From Gammaproteobacteria bacterium (lineage in GTDB: Bacteria > Pseudomonadota > Gammaproteobacteria > Steroidobacterales > GCA-2729495): a DNA stretch of 64,000 nucleotides. A program made the translations under genes and the position numbers. The DNA lies in NCBI GenBank assembly GCA_030583605.1, contig CP129466.1, forward strand, positions 3,107,001 through 3,171,000, in the 5' to 3' direction. Shown in pieces: positions 29,008-37,992 of the stretch; position 1 is the stretch's first letter; every line of letters starts with the position of its first letter. The notes beneath the pieces were generated by a model, which saw nothing but the letters and a program-made list of their open reading frames with translations, was not told the origin of the DNA and did no database searches.

Positions 29008-29949
29008 ATGCGCGCCTTGCGCCGGACCGTCTTCATCCTGCTGAGCCTGCTGGCGCTGGCCTGGGCCGCGCTGGTCGTCTACGCCTACTGGCCGGGCGAA
29101 CCGGAATTGCCGGCACGCTCGCTGGCCACGCCGGAAGACCGCTTCGTCGATGTCGACGGCATGCAGCTGCGCTACCGGGTTTTCGGACCTGAGGGTCCCG
29201 ACCGGCCGACGGTATTGCTGGTGCACGGCTTCGCGAACTCGCTGCAAACCTTCAGGCTGCTCGCTCCGCTGCTCGCCGACCACTTCCATGTCATCACCCT
29301 CGACGCGCCGGGCTTTGGCCTGTCCTCCAAGCCCGAAGGGCGCGACTACAGCAACGCCTCCCAGGCGCACGCCATCATGGCGTTTGCCGATGCGCTCGGC
29401 CTCACGCGCTATGTCATCGGCGGGCACTCGATGGGCGGCACGCTGGCCGTCTATGTCGCCGCCGAAGATCCGCGCGTGAGCGGCGTCGTGCTCATGAACC
29501 CGGGAATCATCACGACCGGCGTGCCCCCGATCACGCAATACATGGTGTTTCCGCTGCCGAGGGTCATGGCGAAGATGTTCGGCACACGCGGGTTCCGCGA
29601 GCGCTTCCTGCGCCAGTCCTTCCTCGACCAGGACATCATCACCCCACAGGTGATGGCCGACATGATGCTCGGCCCCCGCAGCGAGGGCTATCTCGCCGGC
29701 ACCACGGCGATGATGGGCCAGTACAACACCGGCGACGAACCCGCCACCGCGGGCCGGGTGAAGGCGCCGACCTTGATCGTCTGGGGCGCGCAGGACAAGA
29801 GCAAGCAGCCCGACGAGCTCGAGCAGCTGCAGCGGCTCATTCCCGGCGCGCGGGTGGCACGCATCGAGGGTTCCGGGCACTACGTGCAGGAAGAACAGCC
29901 GCGCGCCGTAGCCGAGGCGATGATCGCCATGGCGCCACAGTGGCGTTAG
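29008..29949 (+). CDS. Membrane-anchored alpha/beta hydrolase
   Basis: A 313-residue protein with an N-terminal membrane anchor (residues 6-27, ending Y-A-Y-W). The oxyanion region is L-L-V-H-G-F-A-N, the nucleophile elbow G-G-H-S-M-G-G, the Asp lies in V-W-G-A-Q-D-K, and the His in G-S-G-H-Y-V-Q. This is a complete triad of the Ser-hydrolase family, related to lipases and meta-cleavage product hydrolases. It shares architecture with the hydrolase at 42508-43458, which looks like a paralogue. It starts divergently 84 bases from the cytochrome c gene. Its substrate is not known. Confidence 0.88.
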   Translation: MRALRRTVFILLSLLALAWAALVVYAYWPGEPELPARSLATPEDRFVDVDGMQLRYRVFGPEGPDRPTVLLVHGFANSLQTFRLLAPLLADHFHVITLDAPGFGLSSKPEGRDYSNASQAHAIMAFADALGLTRYVIGGHSMGGTLAVYVAAEDPRVSGVVLMNPGIITTGVPPITQYMVFPLPRVMAKMFGTRGFRERFLRQSFLDQDIITPQVMADMMLGPRSEGYLAGTTAMMGQYNTGDEPATAGRVKAPTLIVWGAQDKSKQPDELEQLQRLIPGARVARIEGSGHYVQEEQPRAVAEAMIAMAPQWR

Positions 29950-29962
29950 GGCCCCGGCGGCG

Positions 29963-31192
29963 CTACGCGTGCCCCTGTTCCGGGCGACCGTCCGGCACTC
30001 GCACCAGCGACAGCCAGATCAGCAACAGCAGCGTCAGCCCGGCGCCACCGATCATCGGCAGCGCAGGCGCGGCCCGATAGACGGCCCCGCACAGCAACGG
30101 TCCGAAGATCATGCCCACGGTCGGCGCAGCGGACAGCAACCCGGCGACCGCGCCCTGCTCGTCGGCGCGCACGCTGAGACTGCCGGCGGCGTTCAGCCCC
30201 GGCGCTGCAAATCCGAAGCTGATACCGAAAGCCGCATAACCGGCATAGAGCGACCCGACACCAGGCCCGAAGGCGATGAGCAGCAGTGCCGCGGTCATGA
30301 CGCCAAAACCGAGGCGCAGCATGGCGCCCGGGCGCGCACGCCAGCGTTGCAGCACCACCGCCTGGACCAGCAGCGTGCAGAACGCCATCACCAGCAGCGC
30401 GATCATCATGGTGCGCTGCTGCGCATGGAGGTCCGCGATCGCAAATCGGTCGGCGATGAAATAGGCCGTAATCGTCTGCACGCCGGTAAACACGCCGAAC
30501 ACCACGACCCAGCCGGCGAGGTATGGCAGCACCCGCGGATCGAGGACTCCAAGCCGGGCTGCTGGGCCTGCCTGTGCATGGCGCGCCGGTTCGGGAAGGC
30601 TCGTGAACGCCCACAGCCCGGCCAGCACCGCAAGCCCGGCGGCCGCGTACATCGGGAACACCGCGCTCACGACCGCGAGCGCGCCGCCGAAGGCCGGACC
30701 GATGATGGTGCCGAGGCCGCCCGACATCGCGAGCAGCGCCATACCCTGCGAACGTGACGTCTCGTCGGTGGTGTCGGCGATGTACGCCGTGGCCGCGGGA
30801 TTGATGCCGCCGACCACCAGCCCATAGGCGAAGCGCAACGCCAGCAGCAGCGCGAACAGGGGGCCGGCGGTGATCCAGCCCGAAAGCCCCGCCTGCACCC
30901 CCAGCGCCAGTGCCGCATACCCGAGCGCGTAGCCGCCGAGTCCGATCAGGTACACCGGCCGGCGACCGAGCCTGTCGCTCGCGCGCCCCCAGCGTGGCGC
31001 CGAGCCGGCGAGCGCAATGTTCGACGCGGCGATGACCAGGCCGAGCTGCCACTCCGCCAGCCCCAGTTCCCGGGCGAGCGGCGTGAAGATGACGAACAGC
31101 AGCGACTGACCCATCCCGTACGTGACGAGTCCGGACAAAAGGATCAGCCGGTCACGCGACACCCGCGCACCCTCGGAGCGAAAGGGCGCCAT
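29963..31192 (-). CDS. MFS transporter (tetracycline-resistance/multidrug-like)
   Basis: A 409-residue protein with about twelve membrane helices. The loop between helices 2 and 3 reads G-R-A-S-D-R-L-G-R-R-P-V, the classic MFS motif A form. It starts at ATG 31192, though a GTG about 10 codons later is also possible. The stop lies 13 bases from the convergent alpha/beta hydrolase gene. An efflux role is likely from family resemblance; the substrate is not predictable. Confidence 0.88.
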   Translation of the reverse strand: MAPFRSEGARVSRDRLILLSGLVTYGMGQSLLFVIFTPLARELGLAEWQLGLVIAASNIALAGSAPRWGRASDRLGRRPVYLIGLGGYALGYAALALGVQAGLSGWITAGPLFALLLALRFAYGLVVGGINPAATAYIADTTDETSRSQGMALLAMSGGLGTIIGPAFGGALAVVSAVFPMYAAAGLAVLAGLWAFTSLPEPARHAQAGPAARLGVLDPRVLPYLAGWVVVFGVFTGVQTITAYFIADRFAIADLHAQQRTMMIALLVMAFCTLLVQAVVLQRWRARPGAMLRLGFGVMTAALLLIAFGPGVGSLYAGYAAFGISFGFAAPGLNAAGSLSVRADEQGAVAGLLSAAPTVGMIFGPLLCGAVYRAAPALPMIGGAGLTLLLLIWLSLVRVPDGRPEQGHA

Positions 31193-31280
31193 TCTACGGT
31201 TCCTGCCCCATCGACGGGGCCGGGGTTGGCGACTGTTCGTGGTGCCTGACCGGTGCGTGGAGCCGCGCCGGGCGCCGTTC

Positions 31281-33017
31281 CTAGATTGCAGCCGCTGCAA
31301 CCGCCCGCCGCGCGGTATACGGCACGATCTCCATGTGTTGCTCGGCTTCGTGCATGGCACGCAGTCGCCGCCAGTAATCGGCGCTCAGCAGCTCGGCGTG
31401 GTGAGCCAGGAACTCCTGGCGCAACTCGCCCCGGATGCCGAGGAACTCGAGCCACTGCGCCGGGAACACGTCGTTCGGCGCAACGTAGAACCAGGGCTCG
31501 GCGCGCCATTCGTCCTCGTCGTCACGGGGCGCCGGCAGATCACGGAAGCTGCACTCGGTCACGAGGCACAGTTCGTCGTAGTCGTAGAAGATCACCCGCC
31601 CGTGCCGTGACACGCCGAAGTTCTTCAGCAACAGGTCGCCGGGAAACACATTGGAAAGCGCGAGCTCGCGAATCGCCTGGCCGTAGTCACGGATGGCGCG
31701 ACGCGCCGACGCGGCATCCGCCTGCTGCAGGTAGACATTCAGCGGCTTCATCCGCCGCTCCATGTAGCAGTGCTCCATGATCAGGTCGTCGCCTTCCACG
31801 CGGCAGCCAAGCGCCGCCTCGGACAGGAGTTCCTCCAGGAGGTCCGGCGCGAAACGCGCCTTTGGAAAACGCAGCCTGCGGTACTCCTGCGCGTCCACCA
31901 GCCGCCCGACGCGGTCGTGCCGGAACACGAAGCGGTACTTGTCCATTACCTCCTCGCGCGTGGCTGTCTTCGGGAACGCGAAGCGGTCGCGGATCACCTT
32001 GAAGACGATATCGAGCGAGGCCAGCGCAAATACGATCATCACCATGCCGCGCTCGCCTTCCGCATGCATGAACAGGTCGCTCGAGTGCTGCAGATGACGG
32101 AACAGGGCGCGGTATCGCTCGGTTTTGCCCTGCTTCGCGCGTCCGAGCACGGTGTAGAGCTCATCGGTCGATTTGCCGGGCATGATGGTGCGCAGGAAGC
32201 GCACCGCTGCGCCGACGGACCCGAGATCCGCGTGGAAGTACGACCGGGAGAAGCCAAACAGGGGCCGCACCTCGTACTCGGACATCATCACCGCGTCCAC
32301 GCTCAGGCCGGCGTCCTCGTGCTTCAGCGCGATGATCAGCGGCAGCGTCCAGTCGGCGCCGGTCATGCGTCCGACCAGAAACGCGCGGGTCGCGCGGTAG
32401 AAAACCGGTTCAAGCACCTCGATGCGCTGCACGTCGCCACCGAGGCCGCGGGCGGCCGCGAAGCCGGTGATCTCCCCGCGCACCGTCTCGGCCGCGCCCC
32501 GCAGGTCGCCGAACAAGCGGCTCCACGGAAGCTCACCCAGCATGCGCTCGATCGCCGCCACGAGACCGGCCGCAGCATCGTAACTGCGCGACGGCACCGT
32601 GCCGGTATCGAGCGTCGGCTCCAGGTCGAGCGCGATAAACTCCACGGCCGGGTTGACGCCGACCGTACCGAAGATCTTCCGGGTGAGTGAGTTGAAGAAG
32701 GTCTTGTAGAACTCGCGGTCCGGGCACTCGGCGATCAGCCCGCCATAACCGGTGCGAATCGCGCTCCAGGTGGCCTCCTCGGCGATGTGACGGCCCATGC
32801 GGCCGACGAGCGCCGCCACGCACTTCTCGACGCGACGATCGTAGAGCTCGATGCGCTCCACGGCATCGCGGGCGCCGAGCTTCCATTCCCGCTCCTCGAA
32901 GCGGCGCCGCGCCCGCTGCGTAATCGCGCGAAACTCCCGGTTGTAATCCTCGAAGGCTGCGAAGATCGCCCCCGCAGCATCGCGGGACAGTGCCGGAATC
33001 TGCGCGCTGCCGTCCAT
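31281..33017 (-). CDS. aceK: Isocitrate dehydrogenase kinase/phosphatase
   Basis: A 578-residue protein, the typical AceK length. The long N-terminal regulatory half (starting I-F-A-A-F-E-D-Y-N-R-E-F) precedes the kinase-like catalytic half, which contains the phosphatase/kinase active region around V-F-P-G-D-L-L-L-K-N-F-G-V and V-I-F-Y-D-Y-D-E-L. AceK phosphorylates isocitrate dehydrogenase to push isocitrate into the glyoxylate bypass and removes the phosphate when TCA flux is needed. It is the third gene of the aceBAK operon, 35 bases after aceA, so its place and product agree. Confidence 0.96.
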   Translation of the reverse strand: MDGSAQIPALSRDAAGAIFAAFEDYNREFRAITQRARRRFEEREWKLGARDAVERIELYDRRVEKCVAALVGRMGRHIAEEATWSAIRTGYGGLIAECPDREFYKTFFNSLTRKIFGTVGVNPAVEFIALDLEPTLDTGTVPSRSYDAAAGLVAAIERMLGELPWSRLFGDLRGAAETVRGEITGFAAARGLGGDVQRIEVLEPVFYRATRAFLVGRMTGADWTLPLIIALKHEDAGLSVDAVMMSEYEVRPLFGFSRSYFHADLGSVGAAVRFLRTIMPGKSTDELYTVLGRAKQGKTERYRALFRHLQHSSDLFMHAEGERGMVMIVFALASLDIVFKVIRDRFAFPKTATREEVMDKYRFVFRHDRVGRLVDAQEYRRLRFPKARFAPDLLEELLSEAALGCRVEGDDLIMEHCYMERRMKPLNVYLQQADAASARRAIRDYGQAIRELALSNVFPGDLLLKNFGVSRHGRVIFYDYDELCLVTECSFRDLPAPRDDEDEWRAEPWFYVAPNDVFPAQWLEFLGIRGELRQEFLAHHAELLSADYWRRLRAMHEAEQHMEIVPYTARRAVAAAAI

Positions 33018-33052
33018 TCTGGCGTCGCGTCAGGCCCTGGCGTCGCCGGCGG

Positions 33053-34351
33053 TCATTTTCCCGTACCGCTCCGGAACTGTGCGGTCTCGGTGCTGCCCGC
33101 CATCGCGGTGGTCGAGGTCGCACCACCCGAGATCGCCGTCTGCACCGCGTCGAAATAGCCGGTACCGACGAACGCCTGGTGCTTGGTCGCGCGGAACCCA
33201 TGCGCCTCGTTGGCGAACTCGCGCTGCTGCATCTCCGAGTACGCGAACATCCCGTCCTGGCGGTAGGCACGCGCGAGCTCGAACATGGACAGGTTCAGTG
33301 CGTGCCACCCGGCGAGCGTGATGAACTGGAAGCGATACCCCATGGCCGCGAGCTTCTCGCGGAAATCCCGCAAACGCTCCGGCGACAGGTTGGCCTTCCA
33401 GTTGAACGACGGCGAGCAGTTGTAGGCCAGCAATTTGCCGGGAAACCGCTCGTGGATGCCCCGCGCGAATTTTTCTGCCTGTGCCAGATCCGGCTTCGAA
33501 GTCTCGCACCAGATCAGATCTGCATAGGGGGCGTAGGAAAGGCCCCGGTCGATTGCCTGGTCTATTCCAGCGCGGGTCTCGAAGAAGCCATCACCCGTGC
33601 GCCCTCCCGTCATGAACTTCGCGTCCCGCGAATCGTAATCGGACTGCAGCAGGTTGGCCGCATCGGCGTCCGTGCGCGCGATCAGGACGGTAGGCACTCC
33701 CATGACGTCGGCCGCAAAACGCGCGGCCACGAGCTTGTTGATCGCGTCCTGTGTCGGCACCAGCACCTTGCCGCCGAGGTGGCCGCACTTCTTTGCCGAG
33801 GAAAGCTGGTCTTCGAAGTGCACCGCAGCGGCGCCGGCACGGATCAGCGACTTGGTCAGCTCGAAGGCGTTCAGGTTGCCACCGAAACCGGCCTCTGCGT
33901 CGGCAATGATCGGAGCGAACCAGTCGATGCGCTCGTCGCCGTTCATGTGGTGAATCTGGTCGGTGCGCATGAAGGCGTTGTTGATGCGCTCGACCATCTT
34001 CGGGACGGAATCCACCGGATACAGGCTCTGGTCGGGGTACATCTCGCCGGCGCTGTTACCGTCTCCGGCCACCTGCCACCCTGAGCAGTAGATCGCCTTG
34101 AGCCCCGCCTGTATCTCTTCGACCGCCTGGTTGCCGGTTACGGCGCCGAGCCCGGTGACGACGCTCTCGGTGTGCAGGAGCCGCCAGAATTTCTCGGCGC
34201 CCATGCGCGCGAGCGTATGCTCGATGCGCACCGAGCCACGCAGCCTCACCACCTCCTCTGCCTCGTAGGCCCGGCTGATGCCCGCCCAGCGCGGGCTGTC
34301 GGCCCATTCGCGGCGGAGTTGTTCGGCGTCGGATTGCATCTGCTTGTTCAT
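33053..34351 (-). CDS. aceA: Isocitrate lyase
   Basis: A 432-residue enzyme. The catalytic loop K-K-C-G-H-L-G-G holds the active Cys, and the Mg site includes the Asp of [11 protein letters not shown]. It splits isocitrate into succinate and glyoxylate, the first step of the glyoxylate bypass needed for growth on acetate and fatty acids. It lies nine bases after aceB and 35 before aceK, forming one transcription unit. Length is normal for the proteobacterial type. Confidence 0.97.
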   Translation of the reverse strand: MNKQMQSDAEQLRREWADSPRWAGISRAYEAEEVVRLRGSVRIEHTLARMGAEKFWRLLHTESVVTGLGAVTGNQAVEEIQAGLKAIYCSGWQVAGDGNSAGEMYPDQSLYPVDSVPKMVERINNAFMRTDQIHHMNGDERIDWFAPIIADAEAGFGGNLNAFELTKSLIRAGAAAVHFEDQLSSAKKCGHLGGKVLVPTQDAINKLVAARFAADVMGVPTVLIARTDADAANLLQSDYDSRDAKFMTGGRTGDGFFETRAGIDQAIDRGLSYAPYADLIWCETSKPDLAQAEKFARGIHERFPGKLLAYNCSPSFNWKANLSPERLRDFREKLAAMGYRFQFITLAGWHALNLSMFELARAYRQDGMFAYSEMQQREFANEAHGFRATKHQAFVGTGYFDAVQTAISGGATSTTAMAGSTETAQFRSGTGK

Positions 34352-34360
34352 GGTTCTTCC

Positions 34361-35986
34361 TCAGGGCAGGTAGTCGTAGGCAGGCAGGGTCAGGAACTCG
34401 TCGAACTCACTCTTGCGGATCATGTCGCCGAACAGCCGGGCGGCCGTCGCGAAGTGACCCGTCTCGAAGCGCTGCGCACCGACCTGTCCGGCGATTGCAG
34501 CGAGTTCCTCGCGAAGCGCACGATCGAAGCGTCCCGCCGTGATCTGCGCGCCGTCACTGCTGCGCGCGCCGTGGCGAATCCATTGCCAGAGCTGGGCACG
34601 CGAGATCTCCGCAGTCGCTGCGTCTTCCATGAGATGGTAAAGCGGCACGCAGCCGAGCCCGCCGAGCCAGGATTCGAGGTATTGCACCCCAACGCGGATG
34701 TTGTGACGCAAGCCTTCGTCGGTAATCGGTCCGTCGGGCACCTGCAGGAGGTCACCAGCCGCAACCCGCACCTCCTCGCGCAGCCGCCCGATCTGGTTCG
34801 GGCCAGGCATCACTGCATCGAATGCCGCGAGCGCGACGTCAGCCAGACCAGGGTGTGCGATCCAGGTGCCGTCATGTCCGGCATTGGCTTCGCGGGCCTT
34901 GTCGGCCTGCACCTTGGCCATCGCCGCCGCATTGGCCTGCTCGTCACCCCGAATCGGGATCTGCGCCGCCATCCCGCCCATGGCATGCGCACCGCGGCGG
35001 TGGCAGGTGCGGATCAGCAGGTCCACGTAGGCGCGCAGGAACGGGCGCTCCATCGTCACGCTGCCGCGATCGGGCAGCACGAACTCCGGCCGGTTCCGGA
35101 ATTTCTTGATGAAGCTGAAGATGTAGTCCCAGCGCCCGCAATTGAGCCCGGCCGAGTGCTCGCGCAGCTCGTAGAGAATCTCATCCATCTCGAATGCGGC
35201 GAGAATGGTCTCAATCAGGACCGTTGCCTTGATCGTGCCGCGGCTCATGCCGAACCACTCCTGGGCGGCGACGAAGACCTCGTTCCAGAGGCGCGCCTCG
35301 AGGTGGCTCTCGAGCTTCGGCAGGTAGAAGTACGGGCCGCTGCCGCGACGGCGAAGCGCCGCGTGATTGTTGGCGAGGTAGACCGCGAAATCGAACAGGG
35401 CGCCGGAAACCGGTTCGCCGTTCACCTGCGCGTGCTTCTCGGGAAGGTGCCAGCCGCGCGGGCGGACGATGAGTGTCGCGGTGTGCTCGTTGAGCCGGTA
35501 CTCCCGCCCGGTCGAGGGGTCGCTGAACCGGATGCTGCGCTCGACGGCATCGCGCAGATTCACCTGGCCGCGCACGATGTTCTCCCAGGCCGGAGCGCAG
35601 GAGTCCTCGAAATCCGCCATGAATGCCCGCGCCTTCGAATTCAGCGCGTTGATCATCATCTTGCGATCGACCGGACCGGTGATCTCCACCCGGCGGTCGA
35701 TGAGGTCGGCCGGGAGCGGCCCGACGCGCCACTCCGCGGCCCGCAGGTCCGCGGTCTGCGGCAGAAAGCCCGGCAGTTCGCCGGCGTCCAGCGCGGCCTG
35801 CCGCTCCCGTCGCAGGGCCAGCAGCTCCACACGCCTGGCATTGAAGCGCTGGTGCAGGTGGCCGAGCAACCCGAGCGCATGCTCGCCGAGGACATCCGCG
35901 GCCCCGGGCCAGGGCGCCGGGTCGATCTCGACGGGCGGTGCCGGCTTTGCGGCGGTCAACTGCCCGGGTTGGCGAGCGCTTTTCAT
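34361..35986 (-). CDS. aceB: Malate synthase A
   Basis: A 541-residue malate synthase of the A type. The signature K-A-T-V-L-I-E-T-I-L-A-A-F-E-M-D-E-I carries a catalytic acidic residue, and V-I-V-R-P-R-G-W-H-L-P-E-K-H is also typical. It condenses glyoxylate with acetyl-CoA to malate. It is the first gene of aceBAK. Its upstream region holds three AAATTTCACA repeats and is shared with a divergent regulator gene, starting 75 bases away. Confidence 0.97.
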   Translation of the reverse strand: MKSARQPGQLTAAKPAPPVEIDPAPWPGAADVLGEHALGLLGHLHQRFNARRVELLALRRERQAALDAGELPGFLPQTADLRAAEWRVGPLPADLIDRRVEITGPVDRKMMINALNSKARAFMADFEDSCAPAWENIVRGQVNLRDAVERSIRFSDPSTGREYRLNEHTATLIVRPRGWHLPEKHAQVNGEPVSGALFDFAVYLANNHAALRRRGSGPYFYLPKLESHLEARLWNEVFVAAQEWFGMSRGTIKATVLIETILAAFEMDEILYELREHSAGLNCGRWDYIFSFIKKFRNRPEFVLPDRGSVTMERPFLRAYVDLLIRTCHRRGAHAMGGMAAQIPIRGDEQANAAAMAKVQADKAREANAGHDGTWIAHPGLADVALAAFDAVMPGPNQIGRLREEVRVAAGDLLQVPDGPITDEGLRHNIRVGVQYLESWLGGLGCVPLYHLMEDAATAEISRAQLWQWIRHGARSSDGAQITAGRFDRALREELAAIAGQVGAQRFETGHFATAARLFGDMIRKSEFDEFLTLPAYDYLP

Positions 35987-36015
35987 GGGACCGATCCTAG
36001 GCCATACTTCATGCG

Positions 36016-36053
36016 AAATTTCACAGTAGAAATTTCACAGTGTAAATTTCACA
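36016..36053. promoter_or_regulatory. Three direct repeats with 14-bp spacing, probable operator of the ace regulator
   Basis: AAATTTCACA occurs at 36016-36025, 36030-36039 and 36044-36053, exactly 14 bases apart. The first two copies are preceded by G, so each contains the palindrome GAAATTTC. They fill the 75-base gap between aceB and the XRE/DUF3612 regulator, so one bound complex could govern both directions. The operator role is inferred from position and regularity. Confidence 0.7.
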
Positions 36054-36061
36054 AGCCGCTT

Positions 36062-37630
36062 ATGTCCGGTCTGCTCCGCAAGGGTCATTTTCTCGGCGCG
36101 AAGATCCGTGGCTTGCGCAAGCGCAACGGACTGACGTTGCAGGACGTGTCGTCGCGCTGCATTCAGTTAAACGCCGGGCTGGCGCCTTCGGTCTCCTACC
36201 TCAGCATGATCGAAACCGGCCAGCGCATCCCGTCGGCGGACCTGCTGGCACTGCTGGCTACAGTGTTCCAGAAGGACCCCCGATGGTTCCTTGACGGGAA
36301 TCCCGAAGTCGATATCGCGCTGCGCGCCACCGGTGGAGGCGCAACGCGCGTGCCGCTCGAGCCCGGGTTCCTGTTTTCGCGCGAACTGCTCGAAGCCGCC
36401 ATCCCGGAACTGCTGTCGCAAACCGGGACGACGGGACGGCAGTTCGCGCACCTGCTGATCCGCTCCTACCAGGAAAAGGCGCAGAACGACTTCCCGGACC
36501 TCGAGCGCTCGGCCGAGGAGGTCGGCGAAAGGCGCTTTCCGCTGTCGGTGGACGACCTGCTGCGGCTGTGCCGGCGTCACGGTCTCGAGATCCACTGGTT
36601 TGACAAAAAACCGGTCCTCGCGCGGGACAACGAACGCAAAGTGCGCAGCATGGTGCGCTCCTTCTTCGAGTCGCCGGCCAGGGTGTATGTCAACCGGGGT
36701 CTGCAGAAAGACACGGCGCGGCTGAAGTTCGACCTCGCCTCCCACATCGCCCACAAGATCCTGCACGGCGGCGACGGACTGAAATCGGCGCACGCGACCG
36801 GCGGCGAGATGGGTGGCAGCCCCGACGAGGGCCACCACAGCAGCGGCGGCATGGACACGCAGGACGTGCTCTACGCCTGGCGCGATTTCGAGTGCAGCTT
36901 TTTCGCGGGCGCCCTGCTCTGCCCCAGGCAGCCGTTCCGGCGGTTCCTCATGCGAGAAAGTTACCGGGTCGAGGCCGGAGCGAAGCTCGAACTGACCCCG
37001 TCGGTGATCATGCGGCGCATGACCGCCGTGTCACCCTATCGGCACTGGCATTTCTTCGACGCCTACCCGCCCGGCTTCCTGCGCGCCGTCTATCGCGGCA
37101 ACGGCATACCGCTCCCCTGGGGTAACATGACGATGGTGACCGACCCCTGCCCGCAGTGGGCGGTGTTCCGTATGCTCGATCTGCACCGGAGCACGGGCCC
37201 GGCCTCGCAGATCTCCGTCCTGCAGGATGGCACGCGCTCGCTGCTGTATTGCTGCCACTCGCTGCGTACGCGCGACATGGCCGGGAACCCCCATGTGCTC
37301 TCCGTCGGCGTGGACCTGGCGCCCGCGCTCGTCTCGCAGGGCATCGACGCCGATGCGGTAATCGCGACCATCGCAGACGCCTGCCAGCGTCGCGCGGGAC
37401 AGGCCAGCGTACCGGCACCGGCCGCAAAGGCGCTGAAGGCCATCGGCAAGGTGCTCAACATCGCCTGGATCAGTGAAGCGCTCGCCTCAGCCGCGAGCGT
37501 GATCTGTCCGCGCAGCACCGCCTGTCCGCGGACATCGCGATGCGAGGCACGCAAGACCGCAGCCCGTGCCACCGACATCAGCGAAGTACGCCAGGAAATA
37601 CTCGAGCGCGAGTCGCGCAGCAGCAGCTGA
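36062..37630 (+). CDS. XRE-family regulator with DUF3612 domain, probable regulator of the glyoxylate operon
   Basis: A 522-residue protein. ATG 36062 gives a classic XRE helix-turn-helix in the first 75 residues (I-R-G-L-R-K-R-N-G-L-T-L-Q-D-V, then S-Y-L-S-M-I-E-T-G-Q-R-I-P). The rest matches the large RamB/DUF3612 type: a helical section, a metallopeptidase-like H-I-A-H-K-I-L-H-G segment near 235, and a C-terminal part with many Cys. Regulators of this architecture control acetate and propionate catabolism genes. Divergent placement beside aceB supports that, and the three direct repeats between them are its likely sites. The effector is unknown; an acyl-CoA or redox cue is plausible. Confidence 0.85.
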   Translation: MSGLLRKGHFLGAKIRGLRKRNGLTLQDVSSRCIQLNAGLAPSVSYLSMIETGQRIPSADLLALLATVFQKDPRWFLDGNPEVDIALRATGGGATRVPLEPGFLFSRELLEAAIPELLSQTGTTGRQFAHLLIRSYQEKAQNDFPDLERSAEEVGERRFPLSVDDLLRLCRRHGLEIHWFDKKPVLARDNERKVRSMVRSFFESPARVYVNRGLQKDTARLKFDLASHIAHKILHGGDGLKSAHATGGEMGGSPDEGHHSSGGMDTQDVLYAWRDFECSFFAGALLCPRQPFRRFLMRESYRVEAGAKLELTPSVIMRRMTAVSPYRHWHFFDAYPPGFLRAVYRGNGIPLPWGNMTMVTDPCPQWAVFRMLDLHRSTGPASQISVLQDGTRSLLYCCHSLRTRDMAGNPHVLSVGVDLAPALVSQGIDADAVIATIADACQRRAGQASVPAPAAKALKAIGKVLNIAWISEALASAASVICPRSTACPRTSRCEARKTAARATDISEVRQEILERESRSSS

Positions 37631-37992
37631 GCGCCGCCGCGAAAAACGAGCCTGGTCCGGACCAGCCGGCCCGAACCAGGCTACGCCGACGCCCTATACC
37701 GGGTGTCTCGGGCCTGCGCGCTGCACCGGGCCACGCCAACCCTGGCGCGGCGAACGCGACATAACCCTGGCGCAACTGTCCGCGATCCGGGCCGTGCTGT
37801 CTTCACCCAAATGGGTGAATCTGGCCGGGAATGAACGGCCATTCCTGCTCGCGGCCGGCAGGCGGTCACTGCGCCCGGTCGTGGCATACCGCCTCCCGTG
37901 CGGCAATGCCATCACGCCACAGATCCTCGATGCGGAACCCGGCAGGCGCGGTCTTCGACCACCAGCAGCCCGCAGCGTTAACTGCCGGCCGC
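37631..37992. other. Intergenic region with one hairpin
   Basis: No gene is supported in these 362 bases between the convergent regulator and the second chelatase-fold gene. An 8-bp inverted repeat, AGCCTGGT at 37649-37656 and ACCAGGCT at 37675-37682, lies 19 bases after the regulator stop. Without a T tract it may be a weak terminator or mRNA-end structure. Confidence 0.4.
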
